Below, piece by piece: positions 29,999 to 40,348 of a DNA stretch of 64,000 bases. Both the position numbers and the translations under genes were made by a program. The notes beneath the pieces are model-generated. The model saw only the letters and a list, made by a program, of their open reading frames with translations. It had not been told where the DNA came from and searched no databases. Origin of the DNA: Shewanella xiamenensis (lineage in GTDB: Bacteria > Pseudomonadota > Gammaproteobacteria > Enterobacterales > Shewanellaceae); contig NZ_BMOP01000001.1 of NCBI RefSeq assembly GCF_014647135.1, forward strand, positions 62,001 to 126,000, read 5' to 3'. How positions within the stretch are numbered: position 1 is the first letter of the stretch; every line of letters begins with the position of its first letter.

Positions 29999-32425
29999 AT
30001 GATCAAAGACCCTCATTTCGAGCGTGAACAGGATAAGTACGAAAACCCTATCCCAAGTCGTGAGTATATTATCGAGTACTTACGTTCTCAAAAATCACCT
30101 ATTACCCGTGACAGCATCGCTGCTGCACTACAGATCCATGATGAAGAGCAATTAGAAGCCCTGCGCCGCCGTTTACGGGCGATGGAGCGCGACGGTGAAT
30201 TGGTATTTACCCGCGGTCAAAGCTACGGCTTACCTGAAAAAATGGATCTGATCCCCGGCATTGTTCTTGGGCACAGAGAAGGCTACGGCTTCTTTAAACC
30301 TGACGAAGGTGGCGACGATTTATTTATCTCAAATCGCGACATGCTTATGTATTTCCATGGCGATAAAGTGCTGGCACAAAAAGCCGGTATGGATCGTAAA
30401 GGTCGTCGTGAAGCCCGTATTGTCCGTTTGATCCAGCCCCGTAGTGCTGCGATTGTTGGTCGATTCCATGTCGACAGTGGCATGGCATTTGTTATTGCCG
30501 ATGATAAGCGCATTACCCAAGAAATTTTAATCGCTAGTGAAGATCGCAATGGCGCCCGTCAAGGCGATGTGGTGGTGGTAGAATTAACCCGCCGTCCCGG
30601 TCGATTTGTTAAAGCCGCAGGCAAAGTGACCGAAGTGCTTGGCAAGCAAATGGCACCGGGAATGGAAATCGAAATAGCCCTGCGCAATTACGATCTTCCC
30701 CATACGTGGTCGGCCGCCATTGAAAAGAAACTGCGCCGTATTCCCGATGAAGTGACTGAGTCTGATAAAGTGGGTCGTGTCGATCTGCGTGATCTACCTT
30801 TAGTGACCATCGATGGTGAAGATGCCCGCGACTTTGACGATGCTGTTTATGCCGAAGCTAAACCCAGTGGTGGTTGGCGTCTGTGGGTGGCGATTGCCGA
30901 TGTAAGCTATTATGTGCGTACCGATTCGGCCTTAGATACTGAAGCCCGTGCCCGTGGTAACTCGGTGTACTTCCCATCGCAAGTGATCCCAATGTTGCCG
31001 GAGAAAATCTCTAACGGCTTGTGTTCACTCAATCCTCATGTTGACCGCCTGTGTATGGTTGCAGAGATGACGGTTTCAGCCCGCGGTAAGTTATCGGGTT
31101 ATAAGTTTTATCCGGCGGTGATGCATTCACACGCGCGCTTTACCTACACCCAAGTCGCTGCGATGCTCGAAGGTGGGCCGATTGCGCCTGAGCATGAAGC
31201 ACTCTTTCCACATCTTCAATGCTTACAGTCGCTTTATTTAGCGCTTGATGAACAGCGCGCAGAGCGCGGTGCGATAGCATTTGAGACGATAGAAACGCAG
31301 TTTATTTTTAACGAACAGCGCAAGATCGATAAGATTGTGCCAAGAGCGCGTAATCAAGCTCATAAAATCATTGAAGAATGTATGATTTTGGCGAACGTGT
31401 CTGCCGCTAAGTTTGTGAAAAAGCATAAGGGTGAAATCCTCTATCGAGTGCACGAGTCGCCCTCTGAGCAGAAACTGGCAAACTTTAAAGAGTTTTTAGC
31501 TGAGCGTGGTTTGAGCATGGGCGGTGGGCTTGAGCCAACGCCTGCAGATTATCAAAATGTAATGTTGCAGATTGCCGACCGTCCCGATGCTGAACTTATT
31601 CAAGTGATGTTGCTGCGCTCTATGCGCCAAGCTATATACACGCCTGATAACGAAGGCCATTTTGGTTTGGCACTGGAAGAATACGCGCATTTTACCTCGC
31701 CTATTCGTCGTTATCCTGACTTAGTGCTGCACCGAGTGATCCGCTATTTGTTGGCGAAAGAAAAAGGTGAAGCCAATGAGAAATGGACTCCCGATGGTGG
31801 CTACCACTATCAACTCGATGAATTAGATAAATTAGGCGAAGAATGTTCTACTACTGAACGCCGCGCCGATGAAGCAACACGTGATGTAAGCGACTGGCTT
31901 AAATGTGAATTTATGCAGGACCATGTGGGTGACACCTTCGAGGCCGTGATTGCCTCTGTCACTAACTTTGGTTTATTCGTTCGCTTAAATGACTTATTTA
32001 TCGATGGCTTAGTGCATATTTCTAGCCTGGGCAGCGATTATTACCAGTTCGATCCTATGCGTCAGCGTTTGATTGGTGAGCACACAGGTCAAATCTATCA
32101 AGTGGGTGACCCCGTCACGGTAAAAGTGGCCGCGGTAAACTTGGATGATAGACAGATTGACTTAGTCATGATTGGCGACAGTGGTAAAGGCGGTCGCCGC
32201 AAGGCGGCACCTAGTCGCGACAAACCCATGACAGCCCGTGAGCGGGTAAACCGCGAAGGCGCGAAAATGGCGAAAACGGCTAAATCGACTGGCGTTAAAG
32301 CGAAAGCGGGTTCAGATAAAGCGGCGAGTAAGTCTAAGTCTAAAGCGGGCACTAAGCCTAAGAAAAGCGTAAAAGATACGGCGAAAAAGCCAAAGGCCGC
32401 GAAGCGGAGCACGAGAAAGAAGTAA
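29999..32425 (+). CDS. rnr: Exoribonuclease R (RNase R)
   Basis: An 808-residue 3'-5' exoribonuclease that degrades structured RNA. In order: an N-terminal helix-turn-helix region ([20 protein letters not shown]), two cold-shock domains, the RNB catalytic domain with [22 protein letters not shown] (metal-binding aspartates), an S1 domain ([17 protein letters not shown], about 645-725) and a lysine-rich tail of about 75 residues, [17 protein letters not shown]. Close match to E. coli RNase R. The ATG directly precedes rlmB by a shared boundary at 32425-32426, so the two are one operon. Confidence 0.96.
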   Translation: MIKDPHFEREQDKYENPIPSREYIIEYLRSQKSPITRDSIAAALQIHDEEQLEALRRRLRAMERDGELVFTRGQSYGLPEKMDLIPGIVLGHREGYGFFKPDEGGDDLFISNRDMLMYFHGDKVLAQKAGMDRKGRREARIVRLIQPRSAAIVGRFHVDSGMAFVIADDKRITQEILIASEDRNGARQGDVVVVELTRRPGRFVKAAGKVTEVLGKQMAPGMEIEIALRNYDLPHTWSAAIEKKLRRIPDEVTESDKVGRVDLRDLPLVTIDGEDARDFDDAVYAEAKPSGGWRLWVAIADVSYYVRTDSALDTEARARGNSVYFPSQVIPMLPEKISNGLCSLNPHVDRLCMVAEMTVSARGKLSGYKFYPAVMHSHARFTYTQVAAMLEGGPIAPEHEALFPHLQCLQSLYLALDEQRAERGAIAFETIETQFIFNEQRKIDKIVPRARNQAHKIIEECMILANVSAAKFVKKHKGEILYRVHESPSEQKLANFKEFLAERGLSMGGGLEPTPADYQNVMLQIADRPDAELIQVMLLRSMRQAIYTPDNEGHFGLALEEYAHFTSPIRRYPDLVLHRVIRYLLAKEKGEANEKWTPDGGYHYQLDELDKLGEECSTTERRADEATRDVSDWLKCEFMQDHVGDTFEAVIASVTNFGLFVRLNDLFIDGLVHISSLGSDYYQFDPMRQRLIGEHTGQIYQVGDPVTVKVAAVNLDDRQIDLVMIGDSGKGGRRKAAPSRDKPMTARERVNREGAKMAKTAKSTGVKAKAGSDKAASKSKSKAGTKPKKSVKDTAKKPKAAKRSTRKK

Positions 32426-33166
32426 ATGAAAAAACAAGATATTATTTTTGGGATCCACGCGGTTGAAGCGCTGTTAAAACACAGTCCTGAGCGCATTATT
32501 GAACTTTGGCTGTTGCAGGGCCGTGAGGATGAGCGTTTAACCCCGCTGATCCGTCAAGCGAAAGCCTTTGGTACGAGCATTCAAGTGACTTCACGCAAAG
32601 TGTTGGACGAGAAAGCCGAAAGTACTCAGCACCAAGGTATTATTGCCCGTGTGAAAGCGGCTAAAATCCTTGGTGAGCATGACTTAGATGAGCTGTTAGC
32701 TAAGACCGACTTACCGTTTTTATTGATTTTAGATGGCGTTACCGATCCGCATAACCTAGGTGCCTGCTTACGTAACGCCGATGCGGCGGGCGTGCAGGGC
32801 ATTATTGTGCCAAAGGATAACTCCGTTGGCTTAACGGCTGTGGTTAGTAAGGTCGCTTGCGGCGCAGCTGAAACCGTGCCGTTATTCCAAGTGACTAACC
32901 TCGCCCGCACTATGCGCCATCTGCAGGAAAAGGGCGTGTGGATTGTCGGCACGGCGGGTGAAGCGGATTGCGAGCTTTATCAAGCCGATCTTAAAGGGCC
33001 ATTAGCGATTGCTATGGGCGCCGAAGGTAAAGGTTTACGCCGCCTAAGCCGTGAGTGTTGCGATACTTTAGTTTCGATTCCGATGTCGGGAAGCGTCTCT
33101 AGCTTAAACGTGTCGGTCGCCACGGGTATTTGCCTATTCGAAGCCGTGCGTCAACGCCGTAGCTAA
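32426..33166 (+). CDS. rlmB: 23S rRNA (guanosine-2251-2'-O)-methyltransferase RlmB
   Basis: A 246-residue SPOUT methyltransferase. The N-terminal substrate-binding domain (about 1-75) precedes the trefoil-knot catalytic domain with [33 protein letters not shown] and [18 protein letters not shown], motifs 1-3 of the TrmH/RlmB family. It methylates the ribose of G2251 in the P-loop of 23S rRNA. It starts immediately after the rnr stop codon, as in many gammaproteobacteria. Confidence 0.96.
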   Translation: MKKQDIIFGIHAVEALLKHSPERIIELWLLQGREDERLTPLIRQAKAFGTSIQVTSRKVLDEKAESTQHQGIIARVKAAKILGEHDLDELLAKTDLPFLLILDGVTDPHNLGACLRNADAAGVQGIIVPKDNSVGLTAVVSKVACGAAETVPLFQVTNLARTMRHLQEKGVWIVGTAGEADCELYQADLKGPLAIAMGAEGKGLRRLSRECCDTLVSIPMSGSVSSLNVSVATGICLFEAVRQRRS

Positions 33167-33181
33167 TTGATATATATCAAT

Positions 33182-33213
33182 AAAAAAAGACGGGCGAGCC
33201 CGTCTTTTTTTAT
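33182..33213. terminator. Bidirectional terminator between rlmB and the MFS gene
   Basis: An AAAAAAAGACGGGC stem with its complement GCCCGTCTTTTTTT encloses a two-base loop, giving A- and T-tracts on both sides. It sits between the convergent rlmB and transporter genes and can serve both strands. Confidence 0.9.
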
Positions 33214-33228
33214 TGCCTAAATCAACCC

Positions 33229-34656
33229 TTAATTGGTTTTAATAGCATCGAGGTTGGATTCGTCCACCTCGTTTGTCTCATCGTGGATAAAGCTGGGCGC
33301 TGGGTGAAATTCAAACTCGAATGTTAGCTGTTGCTCGTTATCATGATCTGAATCTTCAACAAGGGCATCGGCACCTAAATCTTCTTCATCTTCCTGCTGT
33401 GTTGGTGTCATGTGTTCCTGCACCGATTCAACATCCACCCTTGGGTCGAGTGCAGCTGCTAATGGGGATGAAACTAAGTCACCAGTTGCCATGATGTAGT
33501 CTTGAGTTACATTGGTTTCGGCTTTTTGTTGTGAGTGAACATAACGCAGGCGTAAAAATAGAATTAAGGTACAGGCCGACATAAAGCCATAGAGCATGCT
33601 ATTGCCGAGCCATTGCATTAAGGTTGAGGCGATAAGCGGGCCGATACTGGCGCCAAGGCCGAAGGTCAGTAATATGGTGGCCGACAGACCGACCCTTTCA
33701 CTCTGCTCGACCCGGGAGTTGGCCAGTGCCGTCGCCAAGGGGTAGAAGGTAAAGCCAAGAATACCGAACAGAAACGTCATCACCAGTGAGAGTGTGGGAT
33801 GGTAAGGCGTGAGGGCGATAGCTAAGGCTAAGATCCCAAGCAGTACGCAGTTAATGCGGATAAGTCGACTGCGGGACATAATGTCGGATAGCTTCCCCAT
33901 TGGCCATTGTGCCAGCAGACCCGCGAGAATGGTGGCCGTCATATAAGTGGCGACTTTCTCGGGCGGTAAACCTAAGTTACTGGCATAGGCGGGGGCTAAG
34001 CCGTAAAAGGAGCCGACAATCATGCTGCCAATGGCAATGGTCGTTAGTGCCTGCGGCGCTTTGCGCCAATAGTGAGCAATTTTTAAGGGGGCGGGCACCA
34101 GTGGTGCTGGGTGAATACGCCGCGTTAAAGAAATCGGGACAATACACAGGGCAAAGCAGATGGCGATCAGTAACAGCGGCTCTAGACCGAGTTCAGGATA
34201 GAGGCTGATGGCACCTTGGCCCAAGATCAAACCGAAGTACGAGACTATCATGTAGCTGGCAAACACAGTGCCGCGTTGGCTGCTTTCAGCCTGTTCATTC
34301 AGCCAACTTTCGAGCACCATGTATTGGCACATCATTCCCATACCAACGATAAGCCTTAACAGGATCCAAATCGCCAACTCATCTACGAGTGCATGACCCA
34401 GTGCGGAGGCGGCAACGATCCCAGCACTAGCGACAAAGGCACGGATATGTCCGACTTGGGCGATTAGCCGGTGGCCAATCTTAGATCCTGCGACAAGGCC
34501 GACATAGTAGGCCGACATCATGCTACCTATCCACAACTGCGGAACATGCATCACCGAGAGCCTAAGGCCTAAATATGTGGTGAGTAAACCGCCAGCCAGC
34601 ACTGTTAATAACGTCGTGCTATATAAAGAGGCGAAAGTACGTAGCGGGTTTGTCAT
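33229..34656 (-). CDS. MFS transporter (YcaD-like) with acidic C-terminal tail
   Basis: A 475-residue major facilitator with about twelve hydrophobic spans within residues 10-385. MFS features include GSKIGHRL in the loop 2-3 position and GKLSDIMSRSRLIR in the loop 8-9 position. Overall it resembles the YcaD group of putative transporters. After the last span come about 85 cytoplasmic residues rich in D and E (HMTPTQQEDEEDLGADALVEDS) that MFS proteins normally lack. Substrate is unknown. It is transcribed alone and convergent with rlmB. Confidence 0.82.
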   Translation of the reverse strand: MTNPLRTFASLYSTTLLTVLAGGLLTTYLGLRLSVMHVPQLWIGSMMSAYYVGLVAGSKIGHRLIAQVGHIRAFVASAGIVAASALGHALVDELAIWILLRLIVGMGMMCQYMVLESWLNEQAESSQRGTVFASYMIVSYFGLILGQGAISLYPELGLEPLLLIAICFALCIVPISLTRRIHPAPLVPAPLKIAHYWRKAPQALTTIAIGSMIVGSFYGLAPAYASNLGLPPEKVATYMTATILAGLLAQWPMGKLSDIMSRSRLIRINCVLLGILALAIALTPYHPTLSLVMTFLFGILGFTFYPLATALANSRVEQSERVGLSATILLTFGLGASIGPLIASTLMQWLGNSMLYGFMSACTLILFLRLRYVHSQQKAETNVTQDYIMATGDLVSSPLAAALDPRVDVESVQEHMTPTQQEDEEDLGADALVEDSDHDNEQQLTFEFEFHPAPSFIHDETNEVDESNLDAIKTN

Positions 34657-34838
34657 TAACTGCTCCTTGTATGATTGCCAGGGAGAGTATATCAGCAGTC
34701 GGTGTTTATTCCGTGTTGCAAAATGTTGGAATTTATCGACTAATTTATCGTTTTTATGTGTGGGTCACTAAATTGTGCTGAAATGGGATTTGGCTGAGTG
34801 GGGAATTGTTGTGCCAGCCAAATCGTTTTATTGCTTGT

Positions 34839-35594
34839 TTATCTAAAGGTATACAGCAAGTTAAAGGTGGTGATGGTATCCGTCTGCTGGCTGCCCTCAG
34901 GAACCACTTCGGTGAACTTGATGTTCATGCCGATTTTAAAGGCCCAATCCTGAAATACTAAATTTTTGTAGTTCATATCGAGAGTCAGGGTGTTGTTATT
35001 TTCGCCCACTTCGGCGGTGAGATCGGCATTGATACTGGTGTATTCCTGTAATTTTTGAGAAAACTTTGCCGCAGTACGTAGGATCACATCCTTTTCGGGA
35101 GCGGGGTCTGGCTCTGCGACTGACTCGGCAGGCAAGTTGTATCGATAACCTGGGCCGATTTCGAGACTAAGTTTGGTCTTGTAGCTACTAATTGCGTTAA
35201 AACCATAACCCGAAGAAATAGTTGAGATTTGGGTATAACTACCAAACTGATCCCAAGTGAAGTCGCCACGGCCGAAGATATAACCTTTGTTGAGTTTATA
35301 GTTGCTTTGAAGCTGGAGTTCGTACTTTTCTGAGGTGGTTTGATTTTTTTCAGAAGCAAAATACGCTTTTAGCGTCGCTTCCTGCTTAGTTTGTTTAGTA
35401 TCGTAAATCAGTTGGGTTCGACCATTAAAACTGCTCGATTCGGTATTGCCTGTGTTCAATTGTAAGCCGGCTTCGACTTCTGCAGTCAAATCACTTGGTG
35501 GCTCCTGATAATCGGGAGGAACAAGCGCAAGTGCAGGAAAAGATAGGCAAAAAAAACTCAAAGGGGCGATAACTTTTAGCATTGCTCGTAACAT
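34839..35594 (-). CDS. DUF481 outer-membrane protein (YdiY-like)
   Basis: A 251-residue protein with a signal peptide (MLRAMLKVIAPLSFFCLSFPALA) and then alternating amphipathic beta-strands with aromatic ends, closing with the terminal TFNLLYTFR, a C-terminal aromatic signature for outer-membrane assembly. Segments such as EVEAGLQLNTGNTESSSFNGR are typical of DUF481/YdiY 'salt-induced outer membrane' proteins. No known transport substrate. It stands alone, divergent from rpsF. Confidence 0.82.
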   Translation of the reverse strand: MLRAMLKVIAPLSFFCLSFPALALVPPDYQEPPSDLTAEVEAGLQLNTGNTESSSFNGRTQLIYDTKQTKQEATLKAYFASEKNQTTSEKYELQLQSNYKLNKGYIFGRGDFTWDQFGSYTQISTISSGYGFNAISSYKTKLSLEIGPGYRYNLPAESVAEPDPAPEKDVILRTAAKFSQKLQEYTSINADLTAEVGENNNTLTLDMNYKNLVFQDWAFKIGMNIKFTEVVPEGSQQTDTITTFNLLYTFR

Positions 35595-35806
35595 TAGTAT
35601 GGGTTCTTGAGTGGCCGGTGTCTGATATCCGAATAGGGGTGAGGCGTCATCATACCTGTATTGGGGGTTGAGGCAAAGTTATTGCTTGAGTTTCGCGTCT
35701 GCTTTCTGTACTATCTCGCGCTCAAATCAGTCACTATTTTCGTTCCTTGCCTCTATTTGGTTTGACTGAGCCAATAACGAGGCTACATAACCGTAAGGAG
35801 CAATAA

Positions 35807-36202
35807 ATGCGTCATTACGAAATCGTATTTATGGTTCACCCAGATCAAAGTGAACAAGTACCAGGTATGATTGAGCGTTACACCGGTGTTATCACCGAAG
35901 CTAACGGCAAAATCCACCGTTTAGAAGATTGGGGCCGTCGTCAACTGGCTTACCCAATCCAAGATCTGCATAAAGCTCACTATGTTCTGATGAACGTTGA
36001 AGCACCAGCAGAGACGATTGAAGAGCTAGAAACTGCTTTCCGTTTCAACGACGCAGTTCTGCGTAACATGGTAATGCGTACTAAAGTTGCCGTTACTGAA
36101 GCATCTCCAATGGCGAAAGCTAAAGATGAGCGCGATTCACGTCGTGGCCCAGCTGGCGACCGCTCATATGATGAAGCTAACGCTGAAGAAATCGCTGAGT
36201 AA
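35807..36202 (+). CDS. rpsF: 30S ribosomal protein S6
   Basis: A 131-residue protein with the S6 sequence ([42 protein letters not shown]) and an acidic C-terminal extension ending EANAEEIAE, the region modified by glutamate addition in E. coli. AAGGAG precedes the ATG. It heads the rpsF-priB-rpsR-rplI operon; a weak candidate promoter TTGAGT-N18-TACTAT lies at 35685-35714. Confidence 0.98.
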   Translation: MRHYEIVFMVHPDQSEQVPGMIERYTGVITEANGKIHRLEDWGRRQLAYPIQDLHKAHYVLMNVEAPAETIEELETAFRFNDAVLRNMVMRTKVAVTEASPMAKAKDERDSRRGPAGDRSYDEANAEEIAE

Positions 36203-36210
36203 GTTTTTCT

Positions 36211-36755
<545 letters not shown>

Positions 36756-36791
36756 TTGCAGTATTCCTAATCGAATATAGAGGATTTGATA

Positions 36792-37244
36792 ATGAACGTT
36801 ATTCTGCTTGATAAAATCGCTAACCTGGGTAACCTGGGTGACCAAGTTGCAGTTAAAGCTGGTTACGCTCGTAACTACCTGCTGCCACAAGGTAAAGCTG
36901 TTGTTGCTAACGAAAGCAACGTTAAAGTATTTGAAGCTCGTCGCGCTGAATTAGAAGCTAAAATCGCTGCTGATCTGGCTGCTGCTAACCAACGTGCTGA
37001 GAAAATCGCTGCTCTGGAAGCTGTTGTTATTGCTTCTAAAGCGGGTGATGAAGGCAAACTGTTTGGTTCAGTTGGCAACCGTGACATCGCTGATGCAGTA
37101 ACTGCTGCTGGCGTTGAACTGGCTAAATCAGAAGTTCGTTTACCATTAGGCGCTCTGCGTACTACTGGCGACTTCGAAGTTGAAGTTCAGTTACACACTG
37201 AAGTTAAAGCTGTTGTTAAAGTTTCTATCGTTGCAGAAGCTTAA
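36792..37244 (+). CDS. rplI: 50S ribosomal protein L9
   Basis: A 150-residue protein starting [19 protein letters not shown], the N-terminal RNA-binding domain of L9, followed by the long alanine/glutamate-rich connecting helix and the C-terminal domain. The ATG at 36792 is preceded by AGAGGA; a TTG two codons earlier is not needed. It ends the rpsF operon and is followed by a strong terminator. Confidence 0.97.
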   Translation: MNVILLDKIANLGNLGDQVAVKAGYARNYLLPQGKAVVANESNVKVFEARRAELEAKIAADLAAANQRAEKIAALEAVVIASKAGDEGKLFGSVGNRDIADAVTAAGVELAKSEVRLPLGALRTTGDFEVEVQLHTEVKAVVKVSIVAEA

Positions 37245-37263
37245 TTACCAACTGCTTTAAATG

Positions 37264-37291
37264 AAAAACACCGCTTCGGCGGTGTTTTTTT
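37264..37291 (+). terminator. Terminator of the rpsF-rplI operon
   Basis: AACACCGC-TTCG-GCGGTGTT forms an 8-base stem closed by a UUCG-type tetraloop and followed by a run of T, 20 bases after the rplI stop. Confidence 0.93.
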
Positions 37292-37352
37292 ATGGGCGCG
37301 ATTTAGTTCGTATTGTTGTGTAAGTGTTTGTTTGTCAAGCATCAAGGATAAA

Positions 37353-37384
37353 CAGGCTTAGCTACTTCATCGCAGCTAAGCCTG
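37353..37384. repeat. Inverted repeat downstream of hydF
   Basis: CAGGCTTAGCT (37353-37363) is the reverse complement of AGCTAAGCCTG (37374-37384), an 11-base stem with a 10-base loop, 18 bases past the hydF stop on the minus strand. No T-run follows it, so it may be a weak terminator or mRNA-stabilising hairpin of the hydrogenase operon. Confidence 0.55.
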
Positions 37385-37402
37385 GCACTAAGGCTCAATA
37401 TG

Positions 37403-38644
37403 TTATTGCTGCGGACTGTTGTTAAAAGGCGCAAGCACTCGCGGTAGCACGCCCTGTAATTTAGAAATCGCCACCCCATAGTTAGTGATAGGCACCTGCC
37501 GCCGTTGACATTCACGAATGCGACGGAGCATTTCATTGCGGTTAAACATACAAGCGCCGCAGTGGATGACGAGGGCATATTGTTCTAAATCATCGGGAAA
37601 GTCGTGCCCAGATGTGACTACAAACTGGAGTTGTTTGCCGGTGTAGCTATTTATCCAGCGGGGAAGTTTAACTCGGCCAATATCGTCCTCCTGCACATTG
37701 TGACTACAGGCTTCGGCGATGAGCACTTTATTACCATCTTGCAATTTATCTAAAGCATCAGCTCCCGCAGCGAGAACGGCTAAATCGCCTTTAAATCGGG
37801 CAAATAAGGTTGAGAAGGTGGTGAGAGGGACTGCGTCTGGCACTGTGGCGGCGACTTGCTTAATTGCTTGAGCATCAGAAATCACCAGCTTAGGCGTAAC
37901 CACTGATAATGCCTGCGTTAGTTCTGTTTCTTTGACGACCATTGCGATGGCGTTGCGATCAAGCGCCTCACGCAGTATCTGCACCTGTGGCAGGATCAAA
38001 CGCCCTTTAGGTGCGGCCATATCGATAGGGACGACACAGAGAATAACGTCCCCTGCTTGATAGAGGTCGCCCGCTAGGAGCGGCTCCTGCTTATACTCCG
38101 CAGGTGCTAATTCGACCATCAACTGCTTAAGCTGTTTACCTGCAAGACCTGTGGCGGCAGAAACGACAATAAAGGGTAAGGATTGAGTCTGGCAAAAGGC
38201 AATATCCTCAGCTTTGGGGAGGCAGATATCGGCTTTATTGAATACCACAAGTATTGGCATTTCTAATTGCTGTATTTCGTCAATTAATGCCATGTCTGAG
38301 GGGCACAGCCCGTGCTCATCAACGACTAAGAGTGCCATATCGGAGCGAAACAACACTCTGCGAGTGGCGCTCACTCGCATTGCACCTAATGTCCCTTCAT
38401 CGTCTATGCCAGCGGTATCGTAAAAGGTCACTGGCCCTAAGGGCTGTAACTCATAGGCCTTGGCCACGGCATCTGTGGTTGTGCCTTTAATATCGGATAC
38501 TATCGAGATTTGTTGCCCTGCGATCATATTAAGTAGGGAGGATTTCCCCGAATTACGCCGACCGACCAAGGCGATATGGTAGCGCATTCCTCTTGGTGCC
38601 GATTGGGTTTGGCTATGCTCTTGTGGATTAATGCCTTGACACAT
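37403..38644 (-). CDS. hydF: [FeFe]-hydrogenase maturation GTPase HydF
   Basis: A 413-residue scaffold protein for H-cluster assembly. The N-terminal GTPase domain has Walker A GRRNSGKSS and switch motifs (KGTTTD; DTAGID; NKAD). The C-terminal domain carries the iron-sulfur ligands: a Cys-x-His (ACSHNVQ) and the paired HCGAC motif. ATG 38644 is chosen since AAAGGA sits upstream; a GTG at 38668 would lengthen it. It overlaps hydE by 17 bases and is the last gene of the hydrogenase operon. It accepts the assembled 2Fe precursor made by HydE and HydG and loads apo-HydA. Confidence 0.94.
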   Translation of the reverse strand: MCQGINPQEHSQTQSAPRGMRYHIALVGRRNSGKSSLLNMIAGQQISIVSDIKGTTTDAVAKAYELQPLGPVTFYDTAGIDDEGTLGAMRVSATRRVLFRSDMALLVVDEHGLCPSDMALIDEIQQLEMPILVVFNKADICLPKAEDIAFCQTQSLPFIVVSAATGLAGKQLKQLMVELAPAEYKQEPLLAGDLYQAGDVILCVVPIDMAAPKGRLILPQVQILREALDRNAIAMVVKETELTQALSVVTPKLVISDAQAIKQVAATVPDAVPLTTFSTLFARFKGDLAVLAAGADALDKLQDGNKVLIAEACSHNVQEDDIGRVKLPRWINSYTGKQLQFVVTSGHDFPDDLEQYALVIHCGACMFNRNEMLRRIRECQRRQVPITNYGVAISKLQGVLPRVLAPFNNSPQQ

Positions 38645-39710
38645 ATTGGGTCCTTTTTGAATCACCACGGCTAAAGGAGGGGATTAGCCCGTGGCGTTGA
38701 ATTTGCTGGCAGACTTGGTTAAGTCGCTCTGCTGCTGGGTTTTGTTGCTGGTTTTTTCCCGGATAGATGCTGTAATCGGCACTCACTTGTGTTGGGGTGA
38801 AGGAGGGCATAATCACATTACAGCCTCGCTTTAGTGCCTGCTCCCTTGCGCCCTTCTCGAGGGCGTCGAGGGAACTGGTGGCAGGAATATTCGCCCCCGG
38901 ATTCATCAGTCGCAAAATAGCGCTAACCCTATGACTCTTAAGGGCGCTGCCATTGGGGGAAGTCGCAAACGGTGTTTGGTGATGGGCAATAAAGGGGCCA
39001 CAGGCCAGCATATCGAGCTGCAACTCCGATAAATGCTGAATATCACACGCTAAAATCGCATCCGTCATTCCCGGTAAATCGACAATAATCCCTGAGCCAG
39101 TTTGATATCCCAGAGACTTAAGATAATTGAGCCTTGCAATGCGCTCGTCAAAATTGGCGTTAGGGCGACACCGAGCAAAGAGGGCGCGGTCAAAGGTTTC
39201 CATCTTGAGCAAATAGCGATCTGCGCCCGCCTCGCGCCATTTTTCCAGCTCTTGATGTTTGCGATCACCCAGTGACAGAGTGATTGCTAGATTGTGGTGA
39301 CGTTTAATTTCAGTAATAAGGGCACTAATACGATTGCCGCTGTAGTTAAAGTCATCCCCCGATTGCAGCACCACAGTACCTAGTCCCAGCTCGGCAATGC
39401 TATCCACTGCGTTAAGGATTTCTTCGTTCGAGAGTCGATAGCGTGTTACCTGCCGATTTTCGGTGCGTAAACCACAGTAATGGCAGTGGTTACGACAGTG
39501 ATTCGAAAACTCGACAATGCCGCGTAAATACACCTGTTGATTAAATTGCAATTCAGTGGCGAGCTGGGCGCGACTAAACAACCATTCATCGTCTTGCCCC
39601 TGAAGTAGCGAAAGGATTTCGGCATAGGAAAACGCTGTGGACTTAAGCAACGTCGGTTTAATGGATGTTGGGTGAGTGACTGGCGCTGGCGGTCGAGGGC
39701 GAGTGATCAT
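38628..39710 (-). CDS. hydE: [FeFe]-hydrogenase maturase HydE (radical SAM)
   Basis: A 360-residue radical SAM enzyme. The SAM-binding [4Fe-4S] motif CRNHCHYCG lies near residue 60, followed by typical barrel segments (VVLQSGDDF, SLGDRKHQELEKWREAGADRYLLKMET). HydE acts in building the dithiomethylamine-bridged diiron subcluster. It overlaps the small gene upstream by one base and hydF downstream by 17 bases, so the three are one transcription unit. Confidence 0.94.
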   Translation of the reverse strand: MITRPRPPAPVTHPTSIKPTLLKSTAFSYAEILSLLQGQDDEWLFSRAQLATELQFNQQVYLRGIVEFSNHCRNHCHYCGLRTENRQVTRYRLSNEEILNAVDSIAELGLGTVVLQSGDDFNYSGNRISALITEIKRHHNLAITLSLGDRKHQELEKWREAGADRYLLKMETFDRALFARCRPNANFDERIARLNYLKSLGYQTGSGIIVDLPGMTDAILACDIQHLSELQLDMLACGPFIAHHQTPFATSPNGSALKSHRVSAILRLMNPGANIPATSSLDALEKGAREQALKRGCNVIMPSFTPTQVSADYSIYPGKNQQQNPAAERLNQVCQQIQRHGLIPSFSRGDSKRTQYVSRH

Positions 39711-40348
39711 TAGTTACGCCCTTTATCTAGCTCAATCAAGCTCTGATACCAAAGATCGCCCACTGCGCGGCGGCATTCATCAACATAACGGCCTAGGGCT
39801 ACTTCTACCGCTGAGTTTTGCTCACTGGGGATGCCTGTATCAAACCAATCGATTAAGCTGTTTGGCGCAAGACCTAAAGCAAGGATGTCAAACTCCAACC
39901 AAAGTCCTTGAGCCGAGGTGCAATTACTGTGGGCGAAGTGGCCGACAAAGAGTCTATCGCCAATCAGCAATATAGGTTGCAGTGGTAGCGCTTGGGTCGA
40001 AACTAAATTGACTGTCTCAGGAAACTGCGTTTTAAGCTCGGCGCACCAGTGGCGGGAAATCTCATACAGCTGCTCAACCTCTTGCAGCGGCATCTCGGGC
40101 CTTAGGATGGTGGCAAACTCATCCCGCCATAGACGAGTGGGCTCAAGTTTAATGAGGGTGAGTTGCTTTAAGCTGGCGTATTGTAGCCGCTGCAATAACA
40201 ACTGCCCTACGGCATTATCGGCAAAATTACTGTAAATGGCCGCGTGTAGCACGATTTCATCAGCGCGTTCTATCGCATTCAGTAAGGCGCTAGTGTTAAG
40301 GCCGAAATGCAACTGCACGCCGAGATCTGAGAATAGATAAGATGCCAT
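39710..40348 (-). CDS. Conserved hydrogenase-operon protein (HydX-like), unknown function
   Basis: A 212-residue soluble protein. No signal peptide, membrane span or cysteine cluster is seen. It fits exactly between hydG (its ATG follows the hydG stop directly) and hydE (one-base overlap), so it is made with the H-cluster maturases. The pattern of hydrophobic strands, with IVLHAAIYSNF and ILLIGDRLFVGHFAHSN, reminds me of phospholipase-D-superfamily folds, yet no HxKxxxxD catalytic motif is present; this is speculation. An accessory role in HydA maturation or in regulation is inferred from context only. Confidence 0.75.
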   Translation of the reverse strand: MASYLFSDLGVQLHFGLNTSALLNAIERADEIVLHAAIYSNFADNAVGQLLLQRLQYASLKQLTLIKLEPTRLWRDEFATILRPEMPLQEVEQLYEISRHWCAELKTQFPETVNLVSTQALPLQPILLIGDRLFVGHFAHSNCTSAQGLWLEFDILALGLAPNSLIDWFDTGIPSEQNSAVEVALGRYVDECRRAVGDLWYQSLIELDKGRN

